Shown: positions 23,101-30,914 of the stretch, in pieces
How the letters are laid out: every line of letters begins with the position of its first letter
Position numbering within the stretch: the first letter of the stretch is position 1
NCBI GenBank assembly: GCA_012845835.1
Contig: JABAKD010000022.1
Coordinates: 13,747,718 to 13,811,717 of the forward strand
Direction: 5' to 3'
Source: Undaria pinnatifida
Taxonomy: Eukaryota; Sar; Phaeophyceae; Laminariales; Alariaceae
DNA: 64,000 nt
Notes under the pieces: generated by a model
Told to the model about the DNA's origin: nothing
What the model saw: only the letters and a program-made list of their open reading frames with translations
Databases searched by the model: none
Translations under genes and position numbers: made by a program

Positions 23101-25982
23101 GGAGTTGACGGACATTCTCGCCGCTGCCGTCGAGACTCTCTCGAGCGCTGCTGTCCAGGAGGGAGACCAGAATCCGGATCACATGCTGACGATTCTGCAC
23201 GGCTTGAAAGGTGGGAGGCGTTTGCTTTTTTCATTCGTCCAACTCGAGTTTGCGCATTGCACATGACTCATACGGCATGGCGGCACAACGACCAGTTTGT
23301 GATGGCATCGTACGTGCGGGGGCTGGGGCAACTGCCACTCTTGCTGTTGTCGTTGTTGTTGTTGTTGTTGTTGTTGCAGCAAGGAAAGGATGGGCCATAG
23401 GGTGGCGGCGTTAAATGATATTTCATGGCGTTTATTTGGCGCCCATGGTGATCATGCCAATGCCAATGTCTACGTGGTTGAGTTATGCCACACTCGCAGA
23501 TAACAAGCTTGTGTTCACGATGCAGAGGCCTCATCCTTCGTTGGGATCTTAGTCTCTCCCCACTTCGCCATGGTCGGTTAAACGGATGTCACCTTGTTTT
23601 TAGGTGCAAGCTGTGTGCTAGCGATGCGGGTCTCATTTCGTACTTTTTAGTGGAAAAAGAATGGCACGGCGTCACCCGAGTTTTTCGAATCGGCTCGATG
23701 CTCGACTTTTTCAAACTGTCCGTGTTACTCTGTACATGAGTCACGCGGTTTTTTTTGTGTAATGTTCTCTACAGAGCCCGCAACCAGTCGAAAACAGTTG
23801 CTCCATCAGTGTGCTCGGTCTATCTCCTGCAGACCTCGTTTTTTTTTTGTGACGTTTTTCTCCGCAATCAGTCAATAGGCCTGAGCTCCGTCATGTGGTT
23901 GTTGGTTTCCGTTTTAACGCTATTATCGCGCCATCATGATGCGTGGTGTATTTTCTAAACTCAACTGTTACCGCCATGCCATCGTCTGGTTTTGTTGCCC
24001 TCTCTAATCCTATTACCCCGTGCCATACGTCGGCTCCGTACCCTGCTAAGTGTTCATTCCTTACCCGCTTATCGCACTGTCGTCTATTGTACTTGGTGTT
24101 TTTTTGCTAAAGTTGTTATCGTAGCGCCATCTGCCTCGACTATCCCTCCACGTATCATCATGCGATGATACGCGTGGTGTCCGTTCTCAAGCTGTTGTCG
24201 TGCCGTCATCTTATTGTAGCGGCCTTTTTTCTCAACCGTTTATCGTGCCTTCATCCGCTTGGTGCCCGTTCATGCAGCTGTTATCGTACCGCCATCTGAT
24301 TTTTGGTGTTGTTTTTTATTACCCCGCAGTCGTACCGCGACCCGCTTTGGATGCCCTCTTTCTTTTTTTTCTACCGTACCGTGTCGTCCCAGGTCAACCG
24401 TACCGCCATCTGCTCGTAGCATTGATTTCCTTTTTGTAAGCCTTCTAACATACCTTCGTCTCATTTTGCTGTCCTTCTTTCCGAAACCGTTGCCCAACCA
24501 CACCAGGATATACACACGTGGCGCGCGATGAGACCGAAGAAGCAGAAGCCTCCGCCAAGCTCACGCTCGCCATCATTGACCGCCAGCCCGCCGTCCTGCA
24601 CCTTCCGTTAACCTTCACCCTCGCCGAAGCTTCCCGGAGACTCTTGCAGCAGCCCCGTATCGGCCGACCCGCCCGTCGCTTGGGGCCATCCGCGGACGCC
24701 TTGCGAGCAGCGAGGTCCAACCTGGCCTTCGCCCGTCCCGCGGTATCGACCGCCAAAGAAGCTGGTGGTGGTGGTGGTGGCGCTGGGAAGGGGAAGATGG
24801 GGGGTTGGTGCACTTTTGGTGACACCATTATGGCGGCGTTTGTCAAGGGAGGAGGCGGCGGCGGGGGGGACATTTCGGCCGAGGTAAGGAAAATGCTGGA
24901 GTTTGTCGTTGGTGTTGGTGTTGGTATTGGTGTTGGTGTTCGGTGTTGGTTCGTTGTGTGCTCGAACTGTCTTTTTTTGTGTACGTTTTGCTCCTTTTGT
25001 GTGTTCGAAACTGCCTTTGTCGAGCTCCCGCGCGCGGCGTTGCGTCGGTGTTGTGCGCCGTGGTCCCGTGAACCGACACCTACGTCTCGTGTTGTTGTGC
25101 CCAACCCCCCGCCTCGAATGGGTCGTCACGACCGCGCGATCTAACCAACCCCGTTATTTGTTATTTCTGGTGCCCTTTTTTTTCACCCCCCTGCTCTGCT
25201 TTGCCGTCCTCCAGATCAACAACCTCGGAGAGCGTTCTCGCCCGACGCCAGGCAGGGCAGGCTCAATGTCGCCTCCTCCTAAACGCTCAGGCCCCACCCT
25301 CTCCCGCGCCGACCTCGCCAGTCATCGCTGGGCCCCATCCACCAACAGCGAGAGCAACAGCACTAGCAACGATGGCAGCAACGGTGGAACCAGGCGCTCC
25401 CGCAGCGATGGGGAAGGTGCATCGACCCTCCGAAGGTGGCATGTTCCAACCCCCGTCGCCGCGGCTTCAGGCCCGACCCCCCGCTCGGCCCTAACCAATG
25501 CAACCAATGCCGAAGCACCGAGCGACTGGGTGGACAGGGTGCGGAAGATGCCGATCGCGGCGGCGCGCACCCCGAGCCCCAACATCGTCCAGCGACTCGG
25601 CGCCGTCCCCGACCCCCGCACAGACGAACGCCGCAGTCTCTCAGCGTTGGCTTTGCTAGGCCCCGGCACCATGCCCACGGGAACGCCTAACCAGGCTGCG
25701 AGATATGTGTCGGAGCCAGATGGGCTCACCCTCCTCTCGGGGGTGGCGGCACCTTATATGCCCGCGAGGCAGTCGTATGAGGACCGAGACAGGGAGCCGG
25801 TTCGGCGAGGTGGGGTTGGGAGCGTGAGGTTTGAGCGCCCCCCCGGGAGTGGTGGAGGTGTCGGCGGAGGTGAGAGGGATGCCGATGATTTGCCGCCCCC
25901 TGCGAACCCCACCATGAGCACGGGGGTATCGTTTGACCCTAACCGAGAGGATCCCAGCTTTCCTTTCCACTCGCTGGCTTGA
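3395..25982 (+). CDS. Fungal-type Zn(II)2Cys6 transcription factor, 8 exons, complete
   Basis: Predicted DNA-binding regulator acting in the nucleus. Exons: 3395-3618, 6106-7570, 12582-12641, 14234-14359, 18575-18787, 23102-23210, 24507-24883, 25215-25982. They total 3,342 nt (1,113 residues plus TGA), and every junction is GT-AG with matching phase. Cysteines 46, 49, 56, 62, 65 and 72 give the Cx2Cx6Cx5Cx2Cx6C pattern of a binuclear zinc cluster, followed by the basic linker KRRRCGPK (76-83). Residues about 511-640 are helical and resemble the first repeats of the fungal-specific 'middle homology region' (MHR); residues about 697-800 may continue it. The rest is low-complexity Gly/Ser/Pro/Ala sequence. 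The start ATG at 3395 sits in a strong context (gccATGG). An in-frame ATG at 3227 could add 56 residues. The zinc cluster is clear; the MHR match is by eye; target genes and ligand are unknown. Confidence 0.8.
5025..5215 (+). repeat. Dispersed repeat family D, copy 1
   Basis: About 190 bp shared with 9383-9625 and, more diverged, with 48700-48825. Common landmarks are ggaggcatg, ctggggtattcc, ctccagagtgactgga, and cctgtgaccacggacttgat followed by tatgcgagt. No open frame is conserved, so it is a non-coding interspersed repeat of unknown class. Confidence 0.75.
5269..5708. mobile_element. GC-rich foldback / MITE-like element
   Basis: A 16-bp perfect inverted repeat, GGCTTGTCATGGGCCG, lies at 5269-5284 and, reversed, at 5685-5700; an extra left-end copy is at 5325-5340. 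The inside is built of gggccgggcc motifs in both orientations, able to fold on itself. CTGATAACG also occurs beside the left and right ends in opposite orientation. No coding capacity. No clear target duplication. Confidence 0.6.
6106..7570 (+). CDS. Zn2Cys6 factor, exon 2 (basic linker, low-complexity region, start of MHR)
   Basis: Residues 75-563. A long pyrimidine tract and the first following AG (gacag at 6101-6105) set the start, which restores the phase left by exon 1. It opens with the basic linker after the zinc cluster, then about 430 residues rich in Gly, Ser, Pro and Ala that are probably disordered. The last about 53 residues (from DVVDVFANAC) are helical and begin the MHR-like region. 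A run of 14 G lies near 6316-6329. Ends GAG|gtgagc. Confidence 0.85.
8596..8715. repeat. Degenerate tandem repeat (GCTCGATTGCTTCATT-like)
   Basis: Six or more imperfect units of about 16 bp built from tgcttcat, gctcgatt and gcttggttg. No coding signal; intronic. Confidence 0.5.
9060..9103. repeat. 14-bp tandem repeat (TGTTGACACGGCGG)
   Basis: Three consecutive near-identical units inside the second intron of the Zn2Cys6 gene. Confidence 0.8.
9383..9625 (+). repeat. Dispersed repeat family D, copy 2, carrying an inserted 65-bp unit
   Basis: Collinear with 5025-5215 except for an extra segment near 9430-9500 that carries the short element taatacgcgcgatcggagta. That insert is flanked by near-direct copies of tgatatatgcgtgta and tgatatgcgtgta, as expected for a small insertion with target duplication. 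Confidence 0.7.
9615..9683. repeat. (AAC)n microsatellite
   Basis: About 22 almost perfect AAC units directly after the repeat D copy. At the same place copy 1 at 5205 has only aacaacaac, so the tract has expanded in this copy. Confidence 0.9.
9766..9840. repeat. Tandem repeat (TAGTGTAA)n
   Basis: Imperfect 8-10-bp units of agtgtagt and agtgtaat type. Confidence 0.75.
10225..10535 (-). mobile_element. tRNA-derived SINE-like element, copy 1
   Basis: Reverse-oriented copy of the element seen at 15993-16296 and 20948-21254. Read on the minus strand, the head has a Pol III A-box-like GGCGTATCAGG and a B-box-like GTGAGTTCGAG. A shared body follows (CGATGAAAAATCGACGAGCA, CACGGCTTGTCCAGAAG), then an A-rich tail (gaagaaaaaag). 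Confidence 0.7.
12135..12545 (+). repeat. Dispersed repeat family E, copy 1
   Basis: Shares aaactactaggttttagtgt followed by ggaac, plus gacggcaattttcc-like segments, with 59225-59570. It contains two internal copies of the 'aggttttagt' motif (12368 and 12470), so the family is itself internally repeated. No conserved frame. Class unknown. Confidence 0.55.
12582..12641 (+). CDS. Zn2Cys6 factor, exon 3 (MHR helix)
   Basis: A 60-nt exon (residues 564-583), phase 0 on both sides, with acceptor ttcag and donor AAG|gttagg. It encodes a hydrophobic helix ending HSMDTRK. This matches the position in fungal MHR domains where a long aliphatic helix precedes the 'xxRYxGxAxxxAxxLGL' helix, which here lies at the start of exon 4. 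Confidence 0.8.
12895..12960. repeat. Hexanucleotide tandem repeat (CTTAGC/CTTGGC)n
   Basis: About 11 units of CTTAGC and CTTGGC just downstream of exon 3, giving an Ala-Lys repeat in one reading frame that is not a gene. Confidence 0.85.
13036..13106. repeat. Tandem repeat (ACACAAAAAGACTTTCGACA)
   Basis: About three imperfect 25-30-bp units sharing aaaaagactttcgacaa. Confidence 0.65.
14234..14359 (+). CDS. Zn2Cys6 factor, exon 4 (MHR helices)
   Basis: 126 nt, residues 584-625, phase 0/0, acceptor gacag and donor AAG|gtcagt. The segment VGRYFGFAQQVGLELG has the pattern of the conserved fungal MHR helix (arginine, YxGxA, then LGL-like). A second aliphatic helix (HTIAFVSVLVIMTLNLHK) follows. 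Confidence 0.85.
14869..15048. mobile_element. Two adjacent MITE-like units with TTAACCCCTTTA inverted ends
   Basis: The second unit (14959-15048, 90 bp) begins TTAACCCCTTTA and ends TAAAGGGGTTAA, a perfect 12-bp terminal inverted repeat. The preceding unit (about 14869-14962) has the same core (gacaactggaa, acttgaagttagtataggga) and shares the joint. Related copies lie at 26540-26633 and, reversed, 36568-36662. Partial matches are at 8115 and 13617. Confidence 0.7.
15150..15262. repeat. GACCCGACCC / GGGTCGGGTC foldback repeat, copy 1
   Basis: gacccgacccgact on the left faces gggtcgggtcgggt on the right, separated by about 30 bp, so the strand can fold into a long GC-rich hairpin. A related segment is at 21525-21715. 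Confidence 0.65.
15993..16296 (+). mobile_element. tRNA-derived SINE-like element, copy 2
   Basis: Head CCCCGGTGGCGTATCAGG (A-box-like) and GTGAGTTTGAGCCCC (B-box-like, one change). The shared body follows with CGATGAAAAATCGACGAGCA and CACCTGTGACCACGGCTT, then an A-rich tail ending gggaaaagaaaaagc. About 300 bp, no open frame. Confidence 0.75.
17108..17134. repeat. (TA)n microsatellite
   Basis: Thirteen TA units followed by a T run. Confidence 0.9.
17163..17262 (+). other. tRNA-like sequence, possible SINE head
   Basis: Contains CATGAGTTCGAGTCTC (B-box-like) preceded by a 7-bp stem CCTCCAA...TTGGAGG at the anticodon-arm position, and followed by T runs that could terminate Pol III. The acceptor stem does not pair convincingly, so a functional tRNA gene is unlikely. 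Confidence 0.35.
17766..18020. repeat. Minisatellite of CATTCCCGTGGTGGC-type units
   Basis: Four to five imperfect units of about 50-60 bp combining cccacccaaatattcccgtg, cattcccgtggtggc and gttcccgtacggaacg. The last contains a small palindrome (GTTCCCGTACGGAAC). Related single motifs are scattered at 16800-17090. Confidence 0.7.
18371..18422 (+). pseudogene. Decayed copy of the 5' end of exon 5
   Basis: agcgtccgtcgatcgccctc and the following gttcgagatcacac repeat the first about 50 bases of exon 5 (18573-18625) with a few substitutions, about 200 bp upstream of it and in the same orientation. An AG directly precedes the copied codons, so it could act as a decoy acceptor, but no donor follows. 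Confidence 0.7.
18575..18787 (+). CDS. Zn2Cys6 factor, exon 5
   Basis: 213 nt, residues 626-696, phase 0/0. The acceptor is gacag directly after a 20-nt C tract; the donor is CAG|gttagt. It encodes RPSIALNVRD and an Ala-rich helical part. Decayed copies of its first about 50 bases and last about 40 bases lie at 18371-18422 and 19054-19110 in the flanking introns. Confidence 0.82.
18817..18985 (-). mobile_element. MITE-like family F, copy 1
   Basis: Left end ggccttccaatagtgccg; inside are agtgccggtgccctgaacag and gggctattaacagcacatac. Read in reverse it matches 36846-37100 and 48958-49133, which carry ggtatgtggtgttaatagcc and end in cggcgctattggaagc. The family ends are inverted repeats of the type GCTTCCAATAGCGCCGGT. 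Confidence 0.6.
19012..19045. repeat. (GGT)n microsatellite
   Basis: About eleven GGT units with one GGA interruption. Confidence 0.85.
19054..19110 (+). pseudogene. Decayed copy of the 3' end of exon 5
   Basis: ggtcgggcctccgcgccccc and the following cgctcccaggttcgtag repeat the exon end at 18752-18800, including the CAG|gtt donor and following intron bases (tttatac). Same orientation, about 300 bp downstream. Confidence 0.65.
20058..20104. repeat. (CTG)n / (CCG)n microsatellite
   Basis: About four CCG units followed by about eleven CTG units in the intron before exon 6. Confidence 0.9.
20948..21254 (+). mobile_element. tRNA-derived SINE-like element, copy 3 (best preserved head)
   Basis: Head GCCCCAGTGGCGTATCAGG with A-box-like TGGCGTATCAGG, and B-box-like GAGTTCGAGCC 45 bp later, within a T-arm-like GTGAG-TTCGAGC-CCCAC. 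Body landmarks CGATGAAAAATCGACGAGCA and CACGGCTTGTCCAGAAG; tail aaaaaagaaaaaaaataata. Flanked on the left by ggggagtcaccgactt and on the right by acgcgcgatcgaagtatcac, both found joined without the SINE at 31317-31420. Confidence 0.78.
21525..21715. repeat. GACCCGACCC foldback repeat, copy 2
   Basis: Alternating gggtcgggtc and tgacccgacccg motifs with linkers such as ggttttgagagcctgctgac, which resembles ggttttcaaagcctcctggt at 15188. Confidence 0.55.
22330..22550 (-). mobile_element. Diverged SINE-like copy 4
   Basis: Minus-strand B-box-like GGTTCGAATCTCGG and A-box region near 22530-22540. The body part cactcccactgctttgtcga followed by tttttcatcga matches the reverse of copies 2 and 3. The tail side is unclear. 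Confidence 0.5.
22913..22992. repeat. (GTGCT)n microsatellite
   Basis: Sixteen pentanucleotide units with one substitution (gtgcggtgct). Confidence 0.92.
23102..23210 (+). CDS. Zn2Cys6 factor, exon 6
   Basis: 109 nt, residues 697-732 plus one base. Acceptor cttgacag, donor AAAG|gtggga (phase 1). It encodes an amphipathic acidic helix (ELTDILAAAVETL). The phase matches exon 7 exactly. The donor is only moderately strong. Confidence 0.78.
23344..23379. repeat. (GTT)n microsatellite
   Basis: About eleven GTT units in the intron after exon 6. Confidence 0.85.
24507..24883 (+). CDS. Zn2Cys6 factor, exon 7
   Basis: 377 nt, residues 733-858. The acceptor caccag leaves two bases that complete the Gly codon begun in exon 6. 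The first half is helical (ETEEAEASAKLTLAIIDR, then LAEASRRLLQQP) and may close the regulatory region. The second half has two poly-Gly runs. Donor GAG|gtaagg. Confidence 0.82.
25215..25982 (+). CDS. Zn2Cys6 factor, exon 8 (disordered tail and stop)
   Basis: 768 nt, residues 859-1113, acceptor cctccag. Rich in Ser, Pro, Thr, Asn and Arg, with no recognisable fold; such tails in this family often act as activation or regulatory regions. The TGA stop at 25980-25982 lies in the first unit of a minisatellite that continues to about 26275. Confidence 0.8.
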   Translation: MNNLGERSRPTPGRAGSMSPPPKRSGPTLSRADLASHRWAPSTNSESNSTSNDGSNGGTRRSRSDGEGASTLRRWHVPTPVAAASGPTPRSALTNATNAEAPSDWVDRVRKMPIAAARTPSPNIVQRLGAVPDPRTDERRSLSALALLGPGTMPTGTPNQAARYVSEPDGLTLLSGVAAPYMPARQSYEDRDREPVRRGGVGSVRFERPPGSGGGVGGGERDADDLPPPANPTMSTGVSFDPNREDPSFPFHSLA

Positions 25983-26275
25983 ATAGGTAGGAAGGACTCG
26001 ATATTTTCTGTCGCTGCCTTAAAAGGGCGTGGACTTTGGGTTTTTTTGTTTGCTGGCTTGAACGGAAGGAAGGAAGGAAGGAAGGAAGGAGGGGAGTACT
26101 CGGACTCGGTCGTATTCCTTTTTCTCGCTTGAAAAGACAGGAAGGGCTCGATATTTCCGTTCGCTGCCTTGAAAGGAATGAAGCAAGGACTCGATCGTTC
26201 CATTCGTTGGCTTGAACGGAACGAAGGATTCGATCTTTCCTTTCGCTAGGTTGAAAGGAAAGAAAGACTCGGCCG
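25946..26275. repeat. Minisatellite spanning the 3' end of the Zn2Cys6 gene
   Basis: About six imperfect units near 40 bp with the pattern ggactcgatctttcc, then ttcgctggcttgaa, then aggaa. The first unit contains the last about 12 codons and the stop. A (GGAA)n run lies inside at 26067-26092. Confidence 0.7.
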
Positions 26276-26539
26276 GTAAATGGTATGCGTGCTCAAAAGT
26301 ATCACGGTGGCCGGCTGACGTCGATGTTGGTTGGTATTCTTTTGACCATGAGGCAAGGCCGATCTCGGGGGTGGGGGGGGTGTCTGAGGCTGCTTGCTAC
26401 TGCTATACTTCGAAGTATACATACGTATTGGGATGTGGATGGTGATTTTTTGGGAGCAAAATCGACTGAATTTTTTTTTGAGTTGACCTTTTTTTCTGCT
26501 TCTGCAAAATGTATCCCACTCTAATTGCAAGTGGTTTTA

Positions 26540-26633
26540 ACCGCGTTAACGCCTTCACGACTGGAAAGCCTTTTCGGGGACAAAGTTACTTGAATTTAGT
26601 GTAGGGAGGGATTTGGGGGCTTTAGAGGGGTGA
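26540..26633 (+). mobile_element. MITE-like unit (TTAACCCCTTTA family), diverged copy
   Basis: Contains gttaacgccttcacgactgg, ggggacaaagttacttgaat and tttagtgtagggagg in the same order as 14959-15048. The right end is worn (tttagaggggtgaag). Confidence 0.6.
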
Positions 26634-27337
26634 AGTTCATTAGTTTTTGGTCGATCGACGGCTGGTGTTTTCGTGTGCTTTTTTTCATAACGGTGTCGTG
26701 GGCAGGCGGGAAGGGGGGGGGATACTGTGCCTGATGTGTTTTTTGTTTTCTGTGATGGCACCGCTTCTGCGGGTCATCCAGAGAGGGAAACGTTTGGGGT
26801 TGTGCTGTATGGTTAGCGGGATTGGTTTGATGGAAGTGGATGGTGAGTGGTGGGCTGGGTGGATGTTGACGCACTGCGGAAAACCGGCACTGCTCACGGA
26901 CCGTCAATGTACATGGAGCTGCCCCTCGCTTGGGCATTATGTTATATTCTGCACATTTCGAAGACTTAGACCTATCTACAACTGGAGAGAGGGAGCGGGA
27001 TTGATTTTTCTCATGCACGCGCTACGTTGGCACAGCAGTGTCAGTACTACTGCTGGGTTTTGGCGCTTCTACAGCACGAGGCGGAAAGGGTTTCCCGCAT
27101 ATGCACGGGAGGTCCGGTCGACCGGCGCGTTGGGTATGTGCATGCGCTTGTAAGGATTTATTTCAGTACAGGGGGTGGTGCAACAAGCAACGTGCACAAG
27201 AGAGGTACGATGCACATCTCTGAAGAAAGAGGTACGACGCACATCTCCGGGAGCACCCGCCTTGCCTTGATCTCTGATTCGTATGTGCTGTTTGTGTTGT
27301 TCGTGTCGGGGGGGCGGGGGTGGACTTGACGCGGTCG

Positions 27338-27428
27338 CGGCGAGGATGAGGGCGTGGTCGGTCGATCGGTAGCGCGGTCGGTCGATTGGTAACGCGGTCG
27401 GTCGATCGGTAGCGCGGTCGGTCGGTGA
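27338..27428. repeat. 23-bp tandem repeat (GCGGTCGGTCGATCGGTAGC)
   Basis: Four units of gcggtcggtcgatcggta type with single substitutions. Confidence 0.85.
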
Positions 27429-27846
27429 GTCGATCAGTCTCTTTTTTATTGCATTCCAGACCGACGGCTTCAGTCTAGTTGACGACCACCGCCCAAACCT
27501 CCAAGGGTGCGTGTGGTAGGGTTTATTTTATTCTCTTGGGTACCCGCGTGCCAAACCTGGCTATTTGAGTCTGTAGGGTATGCAATCTCAAGGTACCCGG
27601 GTACCGGGTCATACTCGGGTAGGTAAGTACCCCCTGAGTACATGCCTTACCCGGCGCGCCCCATCAATATAGGGTATGCTTGGTGGTGGTGAGCGGGTGC
27701 TTGACCCTCGTGTTTGCTCTAAAACACACCTCCCACATAATGATGTGTTTGTTTTGTTTTTTGTGCTTGTGAATTGTGTCGTTGCTTATTTCTGTCTCGA
27801 GTATGAATATGAATACCAGCAGTACCACTATTAACGTGTAACGAGT

Positions 27847-27960
27847 AGAGGTACCCAGAGGGTATTAACTATGTACCCAGAGGGTATCGAGCAGGTACCC
27901 AGAGGGTATCGAGCAGGTACCCAGAGGGTATCGAGTAGAGAACCCGAAGGGCAACGAGTA
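27847..27960. repeat. Tandem repeat (GGTACCCAGAGGGTATCGAG)
   Basis: Five units of about 21-23 bp. The unit is partly palindromic (GGTACC, and GGGTA facing TACCC). Confidence 0.82.
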
Positions 27961-28000
27961 GATACCCGGGTGGGTACGCAGACCGGTTTTTAAGGCTTGC

Positions 28001-30900
28001 TTTGATTGTCACCTGTACGTAAAGGATTCTTTTTGAGGGGCTCTTGTTGGGGGGGGGATTCCGTGTCGCGTATAATAGTGTGTGCGTTTAGTGTGCGTTG
28101 ACCGCCTGTGGCCTTTACTCCTGTCTGTATTCTGTCTGTATTGTGGCCGCGAGGTTTTTTGGTGTAGGCAGTAATGACGTTTGAGGTCACCAAAACACTC
28201 GTTCCGCACGGGTCTTGCTTGGCTGAACAGAGCGAGAGAGCGAGAGGGGGGGGTGAGAGAGCGAAGGGGGCGGTGGGGGTGGGAGAAAGAGGGAGAGGTT
28301 GAAAGATGGCACGGATGTGTGGTCTTATGCAGTAGTATTGTAGGGATTATAGTCCAGCTGTATTTCTGCAGGGGCGTATGGGTACTAGGGGGGATGTAAG
28401 TTCTTGTACTCAACCCTAGGTAGCATGGGATGCATTTATTGGCACACGGTTCACTTCCAGTACTGCTTGATTGGTGTAGCTTTTATTGCTTATGGTAGGG
28501 GATGCTTTGTGTTGGGGGCAACTTTTGTTCGGTTGAACGATTTGGATCAGTCGATTGCGCGAGGTCGACATGTACGTAAGGTTGCATGTTAAACATGCAT
28601 ATCCGTATATAAAACACGCAAGATAACCCCCGCCCCCGCCTGAGGTGATTTTCTGAGTCGATTTTCTCCGAAACTAAAGGAGGCATAACACAAAGAAGTG
28701 TTGGCTTTGGACTTGTATTTTTCGAGGCGTTTCCATCGTACTCATCGCTTCGCGTTTATGCTTTCCGCCTTGTCGAGAGGTGTGTGTTATGTTGATATCT
28801 TGGATGTTATACGGTGGTACGGGAGGTGGGAGTCCGCGGGAGGCGGGGGGGTAAAGGTTAGGTAAAGGTTGGGTACAGGAGGTGGGTGTAAGTTAGTTCG
28901 TTTCGTCGTCGTCACAAAACGGCGCAAGTTTAGTATGTGACTCGCACGCCCGCGGCCGACGTTCTTTTGGCCTGGTGTTATCACCGTGGTCATTTATGGC
29001 ATTTATGTCCGGTGTTTTTGTGCATCGGAACAAGTGTGGTGAGAGTCAAGTCGCATGAGACTTGAATCGCACTACACGTACCTGTTGCTATTTTTCACAT
29101 TGAGGTTTGGAGGCTTTTGTACTGGAGCACTCATCGAACTGGGCTGGCTCTACTTAATGCTGTATATACTGGATACCGGTGTACTGGAATACCAGTGTAC
29201 TGGGTCACCAGTGTACTGGTTGGTTACCAGTATACTGGTTGGTAGGCCACTGTACTGGTTGGTATACCAGTGTACTGGTAGGTACCGGTATCTTTTATCT
29301 GGCGAATCTATATTCATTTTTATACCTGTGGGTACTTTTTTGTTTTACGTTGTGTATCGCGTAACTCGAGTGTGTGCCTGCGTTACCGTAGGAGTCCGGT
29401 CTCTCTCTCTTTCTCTTTCTTGGCTCTTCACGCGCTGTACGGCGAACAGCTTCCTTTTTTTGCTTGACCCGGCAAGCGGCATACGCGACACGAGAATCGA
29501 CTCATGGGCGCGGATTGCGCCTACACCTACTATACTATGTACCATGTAAAAATATGTATCATGCTGGTCTGTATCGTAGGATGTACAAGGGCTCCTCCGC
29601 ATGGGTAGGGCAGGGCAGCTCTTCGACTTGTTCGATTCAATATTCAAGAGAGTGCAACACGTTACTGCGTACATAAACATAGTCTACGCGTACAGTATGC
29701 GAAAGTAATGCCAAGAGTTCGACATAATAACTAATAATAATGGACTACTTGCCGTTTCTTATAGTATGCGAATCCGATTCCGAGCGTCATCAGATTTCGA
29801 TCGGATTTTCCGGCAACACATTTTTTTTTTTGCTTGAAATTACGAGCCCATGCCGACTGATCCTCTATTGTTGCGATACTAAGCCTGGCCACGAAGAGAC
29901 GTGGTCGAGTGCGTTTCGTTTGATATTTTGACTCAATCAAGCATCCGGGGCCAGCAAGGCGACTGACTATGACGGTTGCATGTTCTCTTCTACGTGGCCA
30001 CGGAAAGGCGCAGTACTGTGCCAGCTTCTTCTGTTGTGCGTAATATTTTCCTCGGTTCGGACTATTTGTCTGGTCGCTGGTTGACCAGGGCTCGTACATA
30101 AAGTAAGCGTCACCCGGGAACGATATACGGTCCCACCCCCGATCATAATCCATCCACACATCCATCAACAACAACTCTGACAGTCCGGTGTGAGAAAAGT
30201 AGACAATAAATAATGTTACGGTTCTGTGACAATTTCAAGAGTTGCTATGACAGGCGTTTTCGTGATAGTAGGGGCCGCGATATTTACGTCCCCTCCCTAA
30301 GTCGGGTGTGGCTGCCCTACCCGGACACTTTTTACCCACTTCACTTCTTCAACCAAGCATCAACCATCTTCTCACAATTCCTTGGGTTCACGTTCATAAA
30401 CCCTTCGGATAAGCAATCAAGTTACCATTTTTCACACTACTTTCTTGGGAAGCTTCCCATCTTGAGCACCTGCACAAGGGACTTGCTCTCTTTCTCCGAG
30501 GAACGCACAAGCGCCTCCTGAACTCGGTCGTATCGGTCCTTCGGAGGCCAGTCATTATGAACACCTGAGGCGTGCTACAGATATGGCCTATATGTGGACC
30601 TTGCGATGCTAGTAGGCTAGATACCCTCGTCTGCTTCGCCATGAATATCCTCGCATGTCTCACCCTGACTCCAGACCTCACTGCCAAGGTTTCGATTCGT
30701 GACAATAATAATACCGGTAATGGGCCAAGCATAATAATTATTGTCGATTGAAGAGTCCATAGACTATCATCATATTTGCAGTGTAGTAGCTTCGGATAGC
30801 ACGCGGATAAGTCAAGACACGGCCTCGAAAGGCCTGTAATTATCCGCATTGAGATAAGTTGGATGGGTTTCGTATGATAAGAGTGGCGTTTTACATTTGT
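28001..30900. other. Intergenic stretch, no supported gene
   Basis: Featureless apart from the palindromic repeat at 29160-29290 and a purine-rich gagagagcga stretch near 28230-28300. Open frames such as 29731-30174 (-) lack recognisable domains, codon bias or splice partners. Confidence 0.5.
29160..29290. repeat. Tandem palindromic repeat (ACCAGTGTACTGGT)
   Basis: Six or more units of accagtgtactgg / ttggttaccagtatactggt. Each contains a near-perfect inverted repeat ACCAGT-N2-ACTGGT. Confidence 0.85.
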
Positions 30901-30914
30901 TATAAGGCCTACGC

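Larger units (their letters stand above)
26276..28000. other. Intergenic stretch, no supported gene
   Basis: Holds a MITE-like copy (26540-26633), a moderately GC-rich part (26640-27150) with overlapping but featureless open frames, and two tandem repeats (27338-27428, 27847-27960). No domain or splice chain was recognised. Confidence 0.5.

Noticed and set aside
24903-25214. In-frame upstream extension of the last exon of the Zn2Cys6 gene
   Set aside because: This part is the intron after exon 7: it begins with a (GTTGGT)n run, has a clear cctccag acceptor at its end, and the splice phases agree without it.
27338-27960. CRISPR-like arrays
   Set aside because: Units are contiguous tandem repeats with no unique spacers, in a spliced eukaryotic genome.
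29731-30174. 147-codon open frame on the minus strand
   Set aside because: No recognised domain, codon bias or splice partners; AT-rich flanks.
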